Shown here in pieces: positions 43,471 to 54,143 of a stretch of 64,000 nt of DNA (the first letter of the stretch is position 1; the number at the start of each line of letters is the position of its first letter). Source of the stretch: Diphasiastrum complanatum (Eukaryota > Streptophyta > Lycopodiopsida > Lycopodiales > Lycopodiaceae); NCBI GenBank assembly GCA_029204225.1, contig CM055101.1, positions 7,617,710 through 7,681,709 of the forward strand. Reading direction: 5' to 3'. The position numbers and the translations under genes were made by a program. A model generated the notes under the pieces. That model was given only the letters and a program-made list of their open reading frames with translations. It had not been told where the DNA came from and did no database searches.

Positions 43471-44148
43471 TGAAGCTCCACCATTTGACTTAGTGCTAGC
43501 AAAGTGAAAATCCGAATGTATTAGCTCAAGAGGATGAGATGTTTTAGTGATAGAAAAGCCTTCTTATGTGTCTTGGATAGTGCACATGCTTCACAAAACT
43601 TTTCCTCCTTTGTAAAGGACCTTGGAAGGACTAAAGCAAGCTCCTCCTTGCACATAGCCTCGATGGAACTTGGATTGATGTGTCCAAGTCTTTTGTGCCA
43701 AAAATAAAAACTTTATACTAAAGTAGTTTAAGCATATCCAGTAGGATATATAATCAGGTCGTAGATCGAAACTGTCAGTTGGTTGTAATATGCCCTTTAG
43801 CAATAACCTTGCCTTTCTTCTTTATGTAACAATCATTAGAAGTGAATTCCACACAAAAGCCATTATCAACCATTTGCCCAACACTAAGTAGATGCTTAGT
43901 GATGCTAGGAATAAACAAGACTCCATCAACATTGAACATTTTTTAGGATCTTAAGCACAAGGGGATATAAACTACTTCTTCTATCTCACAAACATCATCA
44001 TTTGCTGTAAAAATAGACTTGATAGGCCCTTCATAAGACAAAAGAATTGAAAATTAATCCCTCTTGCTTATCATGTGGGAACTTACCCCACTATCCATCC
44101 ACCATGGATCTTTTCCCTTGAAACTTGATGAAGAGAAGTTTGAAATCA
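43471..44148 (-). pseudogene. Copia-E pre-integrase region, degraded
   Basis: Minus-strand remnants such as GHINPSSIEAMCK-like sequence near 43,640-43,690 and the linker before the integrase core. The protease motif is not recognisable. Confidence 0.45.
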
Positions 44149-44512
44149 TTAGTGAGTTCTCATGTGGACTCTCTTTCTCCTCTTGTGCCTGCTTCTTCTT
44201 GAAGCATTCCAAGGCATAGTGCCCCATTTGATCTTGGACTTGTCCTTATTGGTCTTGCTTGTAGTTGAACTTGAAGATCCATCTTGATCATCAATCTTTG
44301 CTTGGTTCTTCTTATGTAGCTCCCTTGTTTTTTGTCTTGCCCTTGATCTTGATGAAGAGTTCTTGATCATCTCCATCATGGATAAAAAGTGTATCCATCC
44401 TTGCATTGAAGTGTTGTCTCCTATTCTCCTCGGGCATGAGGACACCTTGGAGGTCTTCAAGTGATGAGGACTTTAATTCTTTATGATTATCTATGATTTG
44501 TATCTCCATTAT
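44149..44512 (-). pseudogene. Copia-E gag C-terminal half
   Basis: Minus-strand reading SSSLEDLQGVLMPEENRRQH and NARMDTLFIHDGDDQELF, aligned with the Copia-H gag segment TIEKLHSVLVAEECRMLHAK. Basic and Ser-rich residues follow. It is separated from its N-terminal half by an inversion. Confidence 0.78.
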
Positions 44513-44514
44513 TG

Positions 44515-45720
44515 ATCAGATTGAGTTCTTGTAGGATCGAATCAAAAGGTGTTTAGGCTTCTAAAACCAGGTTCAAGTCATTTCTTATCTACAAGATCAA
44601 ACTAGCAAGTTTTGCTTGCTTTCTCACATTTGATTCAAGGCGAGTTTTGGAGACAATCTCGAGGAGTAGCATTCAAGCATTGAAGAGGTAGATGGATCAA
44701 ACTTTTTGGAGATGATTTAGGCTATTATCAGGTGTATGAGAGACCTCCTAAGAGTGATTTAGGTTCAGTCCAAAGCATTTTGCATTTACTCATCATTAAG
44801 ATCAATTTTTTGTCAAAATTGTGATCTTTGTAGCTCGTGCTTGGAAAGTAGATTGTTTTAATTCTTATGTAAAGGTTCACCCTGATCTTATAAGAGTGAT
44901 TTAGAGTGGAATTTATGTGCAATTAGATCATCTTTTTCCAGGTTGATTGGATCTTTATAAACGTTGTGAAGTTTAGATCAAAGGAGGAGTCAATTTGGGT
45001 CATTTTTCTACATCAAGCAAGCTAGTTTCATTTTGTATATTTTTCAATAGAATTGATTGAGCTCAAGATCAAATAGCATCTTGTTGAGAATTTATTTGTT
45101 GATCATTCTCAGGTCCCTAGATAGTGGGATAGCTAGTACTTGCATCCTTTCTATTGTGTATCCATTCTTATAAGAATCAACCTCTTGTTTAGAGGAAGAT
45201 GGCATCCATGAATGCTTATCTTTTGGATTCTAGTGATAGGTTGAACAAATCAAACTATTCTTTTTAAAAACTAAGAATGGAATCATCAATCCTTGTAATG
45301 CAAGATTTGATGGACATAGTGAGTGGGGAGGAGGATGAGTCTATTCACCCTCAAAAGTCCACTAAATACAAGAAGAAGTGCAAACTAGTCCTTCATTGTA
45401 TTAAAATAAATGTAGCCAATGAACTCCTAAAGGAAGCAAGAGAGTGTACCTCGGAACAAGAGGCTTGGGAGTCCCTTCAAAAGATTTATGAGTCAAATAA
45501 CACTACAAGGTTGCTTGCCTTGAAGCATCAAATCTTTCAAAGCTACCAGAAGAAGGGAGAGAGTGCTCATTCATATTTTCTTAGGGTCAAGGAGTTAAAC
45601 AAAGAACTTTCCTTTATAGGAGAATCTATAAAGGAGGATGAGATTTTACAACTAATCTAGAATGGTCTTTGTGTAGATTTATCTAACTTGGTGAAAGGGT
45701 ATGCCATAATGAGCTTTGAA
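44515..45720 (+). other. Inverted segment within Copia-E
   Basis: Leader plus gag N-terminus are in plus orientation inside a minus-strand element. Both edges carry the palindrome TGATCA (44,519 and 45,724 region), consistent with inversion between two short palindromic sites. Breakpoints are approximate to tens of bases. Confidence 0.65.
45199..45715 (+). pseudogene. Copia-E gag N-terminal half (inverted)
   Basis: Starts MASMNAYLLDSSDRLNKSNY, a stop, then RMESSILVMQDLMDIVSGEE, KKKCKLVLHCIKINVANELL, AWESLQKIYESNNTTRLLAL and SYFLRVKELNKELSFIGESI. It is the UBN2-type gag of Copia elements and a clear relative of the Copia-H gag. Two stops are visible. Confidence 0.85.
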
Positions 45721-45781
45721 TTGATCAAAATCTATGATGTTAGTGAATCAAATTGCAAGAATTTAGCTCATTTCATAACAA

Positions 45782-45794
45782 GGCTCTGATACCA
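45782..45794 (-). other. Copia-E primer-binding site (tRNA-iMet)
   Basis: TGGTATCAGAGCC on the minus strand directly abuts the LTR beginning TGTTGAAAATG at 45,795. Confidence 0.85.
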
Positions 45795-46370
45795 TGTTGA
45801 AAATGTAGCAAAAAGACTCTAATAAATGTTAGAAATGATGAGAAATCACCTTGAATGGATCCAATTGAGATCCTATAGCAAAAACACCAACCAATTTAGT
45901 GTTTCCTAGCTTCACCTTGGCTTGAACTCCACTTTCAGGCTAAAATTCTTGCAATATCCTTCACACGTGTGAAAATACAGACTACCACAGGTAGAGTATA
46001 GTACCTTAACTTGCTAATCAATTCCACAAGTGCAAAGAAATCAACACAAATAGCAAAGATCAAACATATGGATCACCAACAACATTGGTAGATGGAAAAT
46101 TAGATTTTTACTCATAAGTTTGATGGAGAAACAATCATATATTTATACATTATTAGCTCGGATCTGAGCATTTTAGGGATTCTTTAAACTTATCATAACC
46201 TAACCCTAACGTCCAACCTAATTGATCATTTGATCCACTAGGGGTCTTGATCTCAAGATTCAAAAACAATAAAAAACATGCTATTTTAGGTCCTATTTTC
46301 TCTCTACCCTATCTAAGCACTTTTTGGACTTATTTCAAAGGTGCCTTTAAAAAGCTAAAAGTGTGCTATC
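45795..46370 (-). repeat. Copia-E LTR, longer copy
   Basis: Starts TGTTGAAAATGTAGC. Contains the palindrome CACACGTGTG (45,962-45,971), also found in the Copia-H LTR. The outer edge is approximate. Confidence 0.65.
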
Positions 46371-47565
46371 ATATTGGCTGAATATAGAACCATATACAAT
46401 CACAAGAGAACCACTACATTACATCGGGTTCGAGGTGTTGGAAATCGATGCTTAGTCTCAAATCCATTTGTTAATGGCATCCTGAAAAACTTTACAAAAA
46501 ATCCAGAGAAAAACCAGAAGGCTCAAGTTTTGGGAGATCGAAAAATTCAGGATTGAATTTTTCCGACCCAATGTCAATCCCATCAATGAAGGATCTGAAG
46601 AAACAAAATGTTTCTAACTACAAAGCCTTGCTAGCTTTCAGCCCTCCGCCTGACACGAAATACGAAGATGAATAGTTTGCGAACACGAAAGTCAAAGGAA
46701 ACGAAGACGAACAGTTCACGAACACGAAAGATTCACAAACGAGAATCTTTTGCAGTCTGGCACGAGAATATTTTGTGGTCCAATACGAGAGAAAGGCAGA
46801 CGAGCAAAACGAAACCAACGATGGAAACGGAACCAATGATGTGAAACCTTCTCCTGCCCTTGACGCTCCAAAGAGTACTAGCGAGATCATGCAAGTACCT
46901 GGAAGTACAGATGTCTGATCTGATGGCATGACATCAGTAGATACACTTTAGGTCGTGGCTAATCTGCCACTCTTGTAATTTCCTGATTAGTTGTAGATGT
47001 TTAATCACTCTAATCTAAAAGTACATAGAGCGACTATATACTTACTGGATGATACTTGACACCAGAGATAGAATACACATACAGCAGCAATCAAGACAAA
47101 ATTACAGAATACGTGTCCACCTACGTGCGAAGACAATTTTTTCTAGGATTTGTAGATCCAATTGTCCGCTAATAAAGTGAGACGATTACTCGTGAGAGAA
47201 CCGTGTTTCTCCCACGCCAACGCACTGCGTGGATTTGCATGCAGTGCTTGAAGAATCAAAGAAAGATCAATATGGATGATTTTCTTGTTGTGTCTGATCT
47301 CGAATGCAAATGTGTCTGCTGTCATTCGTGTGTCTGAGTTCTCTTGTTCATTGTAATTCTGCACCTTGGTTGAAACTATGTTGAATGCTGCATTAATTTT
47401 ATAAACGTAGATCAGTAGTGCCTGACTACATTCTGAAGGACTGTAGGAGTGATACAGCCGGCAGTGTCCAGCGATCGCATCTGAACTCCATCCGAGTCGC
47501 AAGAGGATCGTGGTTGTTGTGACTATTTCACAATTTCTTCTTCTTCTTCAACCGATTCTCATCGG
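46371..47565 (+). mobile_element. Copia-F LTR-like upstream region
   Basis: Sequence ending at a primer-binding site; the LTR must end at about 47,564, but its start is unclear. No gene recognised. Near 46,670-46,740 the phrase 'GAACACGAAAG' recurs. Confidence 0.45.
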
Positions 47566-47578
47566 TGGTATCAGAGCC
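47566..47578 (+). other. Copia-F primer-binding site (tRNA-iMet)
   Basis: TGGTATCAGAGCC, 104 bases upstream of a gag start codon. Confidence 0.85.
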
Positions 47579-47681
47579 TACTTGTCTTATCATAATCTGA
47601 CATAGCCAAGAAGCTATCAAATCCAGCAGGCCAAGCATTCAGACAAATACCCATCAACAAGGGAATAGACTCCAAGGAGCA

Positions 47682-48471
47682 ATGGCTTCAATCAACAACA
47701 TACAGAGCAGGATCTGCACAATTCTTGATTCTTTAGGATCTAAATTTCTAGCCTGGAAAGTTAAGACATCACTCATACTCAAGGGCGAAGGATTATTCCC
47801 CTAGGTGGATGGCATAGAAGAAATGCCTACGACATCAGACAAGGAGCTATGCGAATGGAGGGAGAAAAATGACAAGGCAGTAGCCTTGCTATCATCTTCC
47901 ATCGAAGATAGTCTCACACTTGACCTAGCAATACTCTCCAAAGCTAAGGAGATGTGGGATGCATTGCTCACCAGATTTCAGACGAAATCAAGAAGTCAAA
48001 TCATGATGCTGGAAGACAAGTTGTCGAATCTGTAGTGGGATGGAAAAGATCTCACTTCTTTCGTAAGTAAGATGAAGGACCTGTTTCTATCACTACATAA
48101 CTCTGGAGCAGAGAACGCTGTGTCAGTTGAGAAGTAGCTCACATACCTGTTGAGAGCCTTACCCAGATCATTTCAAACAACGAGGACCCTGATCGTGAAA
48201 GATCCTACCATGAACATTGAAAAGGTGATTGTCGAGAGGAATTCGAGGCCAGAGAACATCTTGATTACAAAGATGGTTCTGACCAGGCTCTCTACGACAA
48301 CAAAGAAAAATCCAAGAAGCAATATAAGCCTAAGAGGGAGTCGCATCAGAGGCAGGATCGTGATCAGCAAGCATAGGGGAGCAAGAGCAATTGGAAGACC
48401 AAAGGGAGGTCGAAGCAACAACAAGGTGCAGACAAGAAGACTTGCGTGAGATGCAGAAGAGACGGGCATAC
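47682..48471 (+). pseudogene. Copia-F gag, truncated
   Basis: Copia gag from ATG 47,682 (MASINNIQSRICTILDSLGS, FLAWKVKTSLILKGEGLF; then AVALLSSSIEDSLTLDLAIL, MWDALLTRFQTKSRSQIMML, LTYLLRALPRSFQTTRTLIV). Two stops and a frameshift occur. It ends inside the nucleocapsid knuckle CVRCRRDGHT, cut by the insertion of the next LTR at 48,472. No pol is present. Confidence 0.8.
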
Positions 48472-48943
48472 TGTTATGGCCATATTCGGTTAAGGACCTG
48501 GAATAGTCCTAATATGGTAGACCGGTACTCGAGATTATTGGTCACGCCGAGATTTAATTCCATGTTGAGGCCTGTTTGTGATTAATTACTTTGAGAGGAC
48601 CCAGACACTCTATTTGAGACATTTGGAGCATTGCATGTCAGTGTGACGGATATAGGCAGGAGGACTGCATGAAGAGGTGTGAACTATTTATAGTTGACCT
48701 GCCGCGGGGATTGCATGGTTACATGCACATGACTCTACTCTCTATATAAGGAGGTGGGGATTCTCCCATCGACATATTGGGTTAGGTTACCAGTTTCTCT
48801 CTTCTCCTCTTGCTTCACATGGCATGGCTTGGGGGCTAGATCCAGGTTTGATCTAGGATTGGTTGGGCGGCTTGGCTCCATAGTCTCTCTTATTGTGTTC
48901 TCCTATCCTTATCTTAGGGGCAATTTTTATGTTGGCCTTAACA
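48472..48943 (+). mobile_element. LTR-G: 472-bp LTR inserted in Copia-F gag
   Basis: Starts TGTTATGGCC and ends GGCCTTAACA, which pair as near-perfect terminal inverted repeats (9 of 10), and is followed by a primer-binding site. It has a TATA-like box (CTCTATATAAGGAGG near 48,740). No second LTR or coding region of this element was identified. Confidence 0.75.
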
Positions 48944-48944
48944 T

Positions 48945-48957
48945 TGGTATCAGAGCA
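48945..48957 (+). other. LTR-G primer-binding site (tRNA-iMet)
   Basis: TGGTATCAGAGCA one base after the LTR end. Confidence 0.85.
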
Positions 48958-48989
48958 CGATTAAGATGCGGTCTTGGATACACAAGAAT

Positions 48990-49364
48990 ACATATAGCAA
49001 ATATCCATGCACAATACAAAGGAGGACGCGTGGGCAAAAAACAATTTGCATGGATATAGTCGTGGATTGGCGTGGATATACGCGTGGATACAAGCGCGTG
49101 GATTATCCACGCATGGATGTTCCACGCAAATGTCTTTTCCGGCAGCAGATCGGTCGGATGTCGTGAAATTCAAAATGCGTGGATTATCCACGCGTGGATT
49201 ATCCATGCCAAGTCCGACTATCGGCAGTCGGACAAACCTCCAACACCCGGAGCCTAAAATAAGAATTCTAATTTTGCGTGGATAATCCATGCCATAGTAA
49301 AAATAAAATAAAAAAGGCTCGACTTTTGCGTGGATACTGCGTAAATAATTATCCATGTGTGGAT
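48990..49364. repeat. 17-bp palindrome array, left part
   Basis: Multiple copies and half-copies of GCGTGGATWATCCACGC. Perfect copies are at 49,096-49,112 and 49,177-49,193; the next, 49,192-49,208, has one mismatch and overlaps its neighbour through a shared GC. The array is interrupted at 49,364 by Copia-H and resumes at 54,844. Confidence 0.9.
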
Positions 49365-50063
49365 TGTGAAGAATTGCCAAAAATTGGCAAATCTAGCTTG
49401 ATCAAAAACCATGTAGAATAGTGTAAATTGTGTACACAAGTGGGTCCCACACATGTGAGCCATGATTCCATGTGGGAAACCCATCCTAATGTAGGTTAGG
49501 TCAAGTCAAGAGAGTTGGTCATGTCTATTTGGTGGTCATCCCTACTTTATAGGACCTACACCTAAGTTTAAGGTGAAAATTTGACCAACTAGCTACCTAC
49601 CAAGCATAACTCTAGGAAATAGACTAGGGTTTCATTTTAGGTCAAGGAGAGTGAGTTAACTTCCTTATTACATGCTGGAAATCCACCTAACTTCAAGAAG
49701 GAAGTCGAATTTGCTATGTATTCCCTCTCTCCATAGTGAGAAGATAGAAAATTTTTGGAGCTCATTGGCAATCTCAAGCTAGTTCACTATGTACATTGAG
49801 TTTTTGTGATCCAAATGAAACCAAATCAATTTCTACTTGTTTCTCAGGTTGAAGGCCGTACTACAGCCTGTAATACACACGTGTGGGCTCGGATTTCAAT
49901 GTATATCAATGCTTTTGATTGTTAATGCTTGTTGTTTGTCAAATTGCCAATCTAGATCAACTTTTTTGTGTCTAGTTTTTTGATAGATTGTTGAGCAAGC
50001 ATCCAATCACTCTTGTGGATCTTTTGTAGATCCATTTATGGTCTAAATTACAGTACTTTCACA
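49365..50063 (+). repeat. Copia-H 5' LTR
   Basis: Starts TGTGAAGAATTGCC and ends TACTTTCACA. Contains the palindrome CACACGTGTG (49,876-49,885). Confidence 0.93.
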
Positions 50064-50076
50064 TGGTATCAGAGCC
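50064..50076 (+). other. Copia-H primer-binding site (tRNA-iMet)
   Basis: TGGTATCAGAGCC immediately after the LTR. Confidence 0.9.
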
Positions 50077-50868
50077 AAGTACAAGAGCATAAGCCATTGA
50101 TCTAATGCAAATCCATTTTTAGCAAGTTTTGTTGCTAAAAGCTAGTATTGAGAGGGCAAGCTAGAATCTTGATTTTGGTGAGGAGATTTGATCCCAAACT
50201 TGGTAGGGGTCCAAATCCGTACTATCCACATGTGTGGGCACCTCTGAGCCTGCATTTAATGCATGGTATTCATTTGATCCAAAAAAATTCAATTTGTGAG
50301 CTATTGGTGTAATTTTTGGTGGAGATCCTAGGATAATCTACCAAGATCATTTGCCATTGATTAGATTTGAATTTGTTTCATGGAATCTAATTAATCTAGG
50401 CTGAGTTCAAGTCCTATTAAGGTTAAAAACAGGTCTTGAAAGTACACCAAGAAGGAAGAAAGAGATTAAGTCATTTTTTGGTCCAAAAATAGCCAAAATT
50501 GGCAAGATTTGATTGTAAGTAGATTTCACATCATCTTATCTTCATTCCAACTTTGTGAGGGAGTGCTAGAACTGAGATTATAAGTCCATTTGTTGGATTA
50601 GAAATCTAATTTGAGTGAAAAACTACAAGAGAGAGACCTTAGTGAGTTTCTAGAGACAATCAAATCCATTTCTTGGCAAGATTTGTTTGAAAGTAGTTTT
50701 CACTTCATCTTATCTTCATTCCAGCTTTGTGAGGGAGTGATAGAACTGTGATTATAAGTCCATTTGTTGGATTAGAAATCAAATTTGAGTGAAACACTGC
50801 AAGTGTGAGACCTTTGTGAGTTTCAAGTCAATCAAATGTATTTCTTGTTTGTAGAAGTCACTAGTAAG
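50077..50868 (+). other. Copia-H leader
   Basis: About 0.8 kb untranslated leader. It contains a direct duplication of roughly 120 bp: the block 'CATCTTATCTTCATTCCA' and following sequence near 50,530 recurs near 50,710. Confidence 0.7.
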
Positions 50869-51894
50869 ATGGGATCTGTTGGAGCATACCTTCTAGAAGC
50901 TAGTGAGAGGTTGAATTCTACAAATTATGCTATTTGGAAGGTTAGAATGGAGTCACTCTTAGTGCTCCAAGACCTTTATGAGTTCTTTATTGAAGATGAA
51001 GATGAACCTCTAGGTGCACAGGAGTTAGCTAGATACAAGAAGAGATCTAGGCTTGCACTTCATTGTGTGAAGATGAATGTGAGCAATGATTTGTTGAGAG
51101 AAGTATTAGCTTGTACTAATGCTAAAGAGGATTGGGAGTCTTTCAAATCAATCTATGAGTCTAGCAACACTTCTAGAGTTCTTATGCTTAGAAATCAAAT
51201 TTTGCAAAGCATGAGGAGAAGTGAGGAGAGTGCACAAGATTATGTACTCAGAATCAAGTCTCTAAATAAGGAGTTGGCTTCCATTGGAGAGAAGATTCAT
51301 GATGGAGAGCTTGTACAAATTGTCCTTAATGGTCTAGGAGATGACTTTGCAAATTTGGTCCAAAGTTTTGCCATCCAAGACACTTTGCCAACTATAGAAA
51401 AACTTCACAGTGTATTAGTGGCTGAAGAGTGTAGGATGCTCCATGCAAAATCTAGGATGAGTTCCTTGTATTTGCAGGATGGTGATGAGAAAGCCAATTT
51501 CTCATTCAAGGGCAAAAAGAAGACCAATGGAAAGAAGAAGCATCCAAAGGAGGCCAAAGAAGAGGATGATGCATCAAGCTCAAAGGACAAGTCAAAGCAA
51601 AAATGCTTCTTTTGTGGATGGAAGGGGCATTATGCATCTGAATGCTACAAGAGGCTAAGAGCACAAGTGGAGGAGGACAAACAAGGAAACCTTGCAAAGG
51701 AGGAGGAGGAGGATGAAGTAGATGTATTCTTGATGGCATCTACAAACTCACCAACAAGCAATGGCAATTCAAGAGACAATTGGTGGATCGACAGTGGGGC
51801 TAGCTGCCACATGTCTTGTGAAAAGGACTTTTTTTCAACCTTACACTCTTTCAATGTTGCTAAAAAGTTTGTCTTTACTGCAAATGATGAATAG
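50869..51894 (+). CDS. Copia-H gag with protease N-terminus
   Basis: Open frame whose likely start is MGSVGAYLLEASERLNSTNY (ATG 50,869; an upstream in-frame ATG lies at 50,836), chosen because the Copia-E gag starts at the same place. Domains: UBN2-type capsid (YAIWKVRMESLLVLQDLYEF, DWESFKSIYESSNTSRVLML), Lys-rich linker, zinc knuckle CFFCGWKGHYASEC (near 51,605), and the protease active site WWIDSGASCHMSC (near 51,782). A TAG at 51,892-51,894 follows VFTANDE; the protease sequence continues in the same frame after it. Gag packages the element RNA. Confidence 0.88.
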   Translation: MGSVGAYLLEASERLNSTNYAIWKVRMESLLVLQDLYEFFIEDEDEPLGAQELARYKKRSRLALHCVKMNVSNDLLREVLACTNAKEDWESFKSIYESSNTSRVLMLRNQILQSMRRSEESAQDYVLRIKSLNKELASIGEKIHDGELVQIVLNGLGDDFANLVQSFAIQDTLPTIEKLHSVLVAEECRMLHAKSRMSSLYLQDGDEKANFSFKGKKKTNGKKKHPKEAKEEDDASSSKDKSKQKCFFCGWKGHYASECYKRLRAQVEEDKQGNLAKEEEEDEVDVFLMASTNSPTSNGNSRDNWWIDSGASCHMSCEKDFFSTLHSFNVAKKFVFTANDE

Positions 51895-52509
51895 TGTAGG
51901 ATAGATGGTGTTGGCACCATCTCTTTGTATCTAGAATCCTCAAAATGCATGGATCTAGAAAATGTCCTTTATGTACCATCAATCACCAAGAATATGCTTA
52001 GTGTTGGTCTACTCTTAGAGAGTGGTTTGGATGTCCACTTTAAGCATGGTGTTTGCTTCATCTTGAAGAATGATGTTTGCATTGCAAAGGGATTTAAACA
52101 TGGAAGATTGTTTAATTTGGAAGCTAGTGTTGCTTTTGAAAGAATGAGCTTGGCGAAGGAGGAGATAACTCAAGAGGAGATCTTGGCAAAGTGTGATCTT
52201 GCTTGCATTGAGGAGGAGCATCAAAAGGAGGAAGATCTTGAGGATCAGCCTCATATGAGAGTTCCAAGGGAGTCCTCAATGACAATGTCCGAGTCATCAA
52301 ATTGCATGCAAATTGTCCATTCAAGTGTGCATCTTGCAAGGGTGGTGAGCATTGGAGAGTCTTCTATCTTTGAATACTTTTTGGAAAGTATTAGTAGACA
52401 TGAGGTGACTTGTTTCTTACCTTTAAGATTCATGGTGTTTATTACTTTGTATGACAAGACAATGCTTCTTGGTTTAAGTATAATGCTTCTTGGTATGACA
52501 AGACAATGA
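51895..52509 (+). CDS. Copia-H protease C-terminus fused to unknown tail
   Basis: Continues the gag frame after the TAG: CRIDGVGTISLYLESS, NVLYVPSITKNMLSVGLLLE and GLDVHFKHGVCFILKN are the usual Copia sequence after the protease. From about 52,140 (MSLAKEEITQEEILAKCDLA) it departs from the family: an acidic Glu/Lys stretch replaces the GAG-pre-integrase and integrase region. An ATG lies at 51,925. It ends TGA at 52,507-52,509, overlapping the next ATG. The function of the tail is unknown. Confidence 0.6.
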   Translation, partial: CRIDGVGTISLYLESSKCMDLENVLYVPSITKNMLSVGLLLESGLDVHFKHGVCFILKNDVCIAKGFKHGRLFNLEASVAFERMSLAKEEITQEEILAKCDLACIEEEHQKEEDLEDQPHMRVPRESSMTMSESSNCMQIVHSSVHLARVVSIGESSIFEYFLESISRHEVTCFLPLRFMVFITLYDKTMLLGLSIMLLGMTRQ

Positions 52510-53066
52510 AGTGGGATGCTTTGAAATCTACATTTGTTGTTGATAAAGCAATTTCATTGGATAACTATTTTTGTAATAGTTTGAATAGAGTCATAAAAGA
52601 TGAAATATCATTTGCTTTGGAAATCTTTGTGTCCACATGCTTTGAGCATGATCATTCCAATGTAAGGACCAAACATTATCCTATTTCAATGATAGGAATA
52701 ATGGTAGTGTTTTGCTCTTCAAGTAGAGATTGTAGAATCTACTTGTTTTCAACCAAAGAATCTGTCAATGGTGGAAATGTGATCTTTCAAGAGTGGAAGA
52801 TTTGTAAACTTGAAGAAGCACCTTTGGATCAACACATTATTCAATTCATTGATGTTTTGGAGTCAAGTCAAGTGGAGGATCAAGCTCAAGACCCGAGGAC
52901 TCCAAGAAGAACCTTGAGTATCAAGATGGAGCCATCTAGGCTCAATCATATGGATCAAGCAAGGCAAGTTGTCTTTGGCAACATTATGTATGCACTTAAT
53001 ATTTTAATTGATGTATCTTCAAGTGCACAAAATGCCTTGGAATCCATGGCTTGGCATGATGTTTAG
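52506..53066 (+). CDS. Copia-H unknown reading frame, 186 codons
   Basis: Starts with an ATG that overlaps the previous stop (ATGA). It encodes MKWDALKSTFVVDKAISLDN, DEISFALEIFVSTCFEHDHS and later VLESSQVEDQAQDPRTPRRT. A short Copia-like phrase (SSQVEDQAQDPRTPRRT) resembles the acidic linker near the integrase C-terminus, so it may be scrambled pol. I recognise no domain. It may not be translated. Confidence 0.35.
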   Translation: MKWDALKSTFVVDKAISLDNYFCNSLNRVIKDEISFALEIFVSTCFEHDHSNVRTKHYPISMIGIMVVFCSSSRDCRIYLFSTKESVNGGNVIFQEWKICKLEEAPLDQHIIQFIDVLESSQVEDQAQDPRTPRRTLSIKMEPSRLNHMDQARQVVFGNIMYALNILIDVSSSAQNALESMAWHDV

Positions 53067-54143
53067 TTTTGAAGTGTGCTACATGTATATAGACACATTT
53101 ATGGAACATCTTGTAAGGGATCCTCTAAGAGGTGGTGAAAGATCCTTCATGGACATCATTCTCTATTGGAGTCTCAAAAGTTCCTTGTTTGTAGCTGGAT
53201 TTTTTAGACACTTCTAAAAGCTTTCATTCATCTATCAAGAGAGTTGTAAATGTTGAAAATTGTCACTTCTCACTTGACATTGGTTCATGTAAATATTGAT
53301 CAAACATTAGAATATGTTGATGATATGATTTCACACGTGTGGAGCATGTTCCCATGTGTGAAAGGATGTACTTTTCATGTTTGTATATATCTAAATTGAT
53401 TTTGTATCATTCTAGTTAGTGTGAACATGAAATGACTAGTTTTTAGTCAAGTTGACTAGTCACCTACAAATTAGCTTTTCCTTGCATGTGCATGAGTAAA
53501 TGCTCCCACATGGCAAGTGGATGTTCACATGTGTGTATAGAGTACTAGAAGATAAGAGTTGACCATTTTCCTTAGATCCTATTTTGTAGGGAATATTCCT
53601 ATATTCTAGGAGACTAGCTTTTTGGATTTTAGTCATATTCTAGAAGGTCAACTATTGGATAAGGATCAAGGATGGATCAAATGGATAGATATGAGTGATG
53701 TGGCACTCTTCACACGTGTGAAGGCCTGCTGGACTGTACCAGACTCATGGATGTACTTGATCCATAAAAGGATCATCATTTTGCTAAGAAAATTGATGAG
53801 ACTTTTGCACTCTACACTTTTGTGAGATTTCTAGTCATTTGTCTTGTGATTTTTATGCATGATTGCTATCTAGTATCATTGTACTTGTTGTTTCAGGTGC
53901 AGGCCGTACAGTGGACAGTACTCCACACGTGTGAAGCCGCTCTCACTAAAAAATGATGTGTTGATCCATTGCTCTTGCTTAAATCCAAGTGTAGTGAATC
54001 TAGATCAAGATCTAATGTGTAGAACTTGATAGATTCATTGATTAAGCAACCAATAACTCTCTATGATTGTAAAGTACAATCATTATTGTCCTAAAAACTG
54101 TAAAATTTATCAGTAAATAGATCAAGCTAAATTTGAGAAGGAG
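53067..54143 (+). other. Copia-H 3' interior with LTR-like segment and PPT
   Basis: Non-coding. The stretch about 53,890-54,110 parallels the 3' half of the LTR in diverged form (GGCCGTAC... then CACACGTGTG, then 'TCTAGATCAA'), and CACACGTGTG recurs at 53,332, 53,711 and 53,924. A polypurine tract (TTTGAGAAGGAG) abuts the 3' LTR at 54,144. Confidence 0.55.

Larger units (their letters stand above)
41932..46370 (-). mobile_element. Copia-E: rearranged Ty1/Copia element
   Basis: Minus-strand Copia element with a truncated LTR at 41,932-42,150 and a longer LTR from 45,795 that share an obvious 200-bp block. Order on the minus strand: primer-binding site, leader, an inverted leader-plus-gag block, gag C-terminus, integrase, RT N-terminus, then directly the truncated LTR. 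RT catalytic box and RNase H are deleted, and the protease was not recognised. The right end (about 46,370) is approximate. Confidence 0.82.

Noticed and set aside
48961-49484. Frames over the palindrome array repeating WIIHAW-like peptides
   Set aside because: The peptide repeat is a by-product of the DNA palindrome, readable in several frames on both strands.
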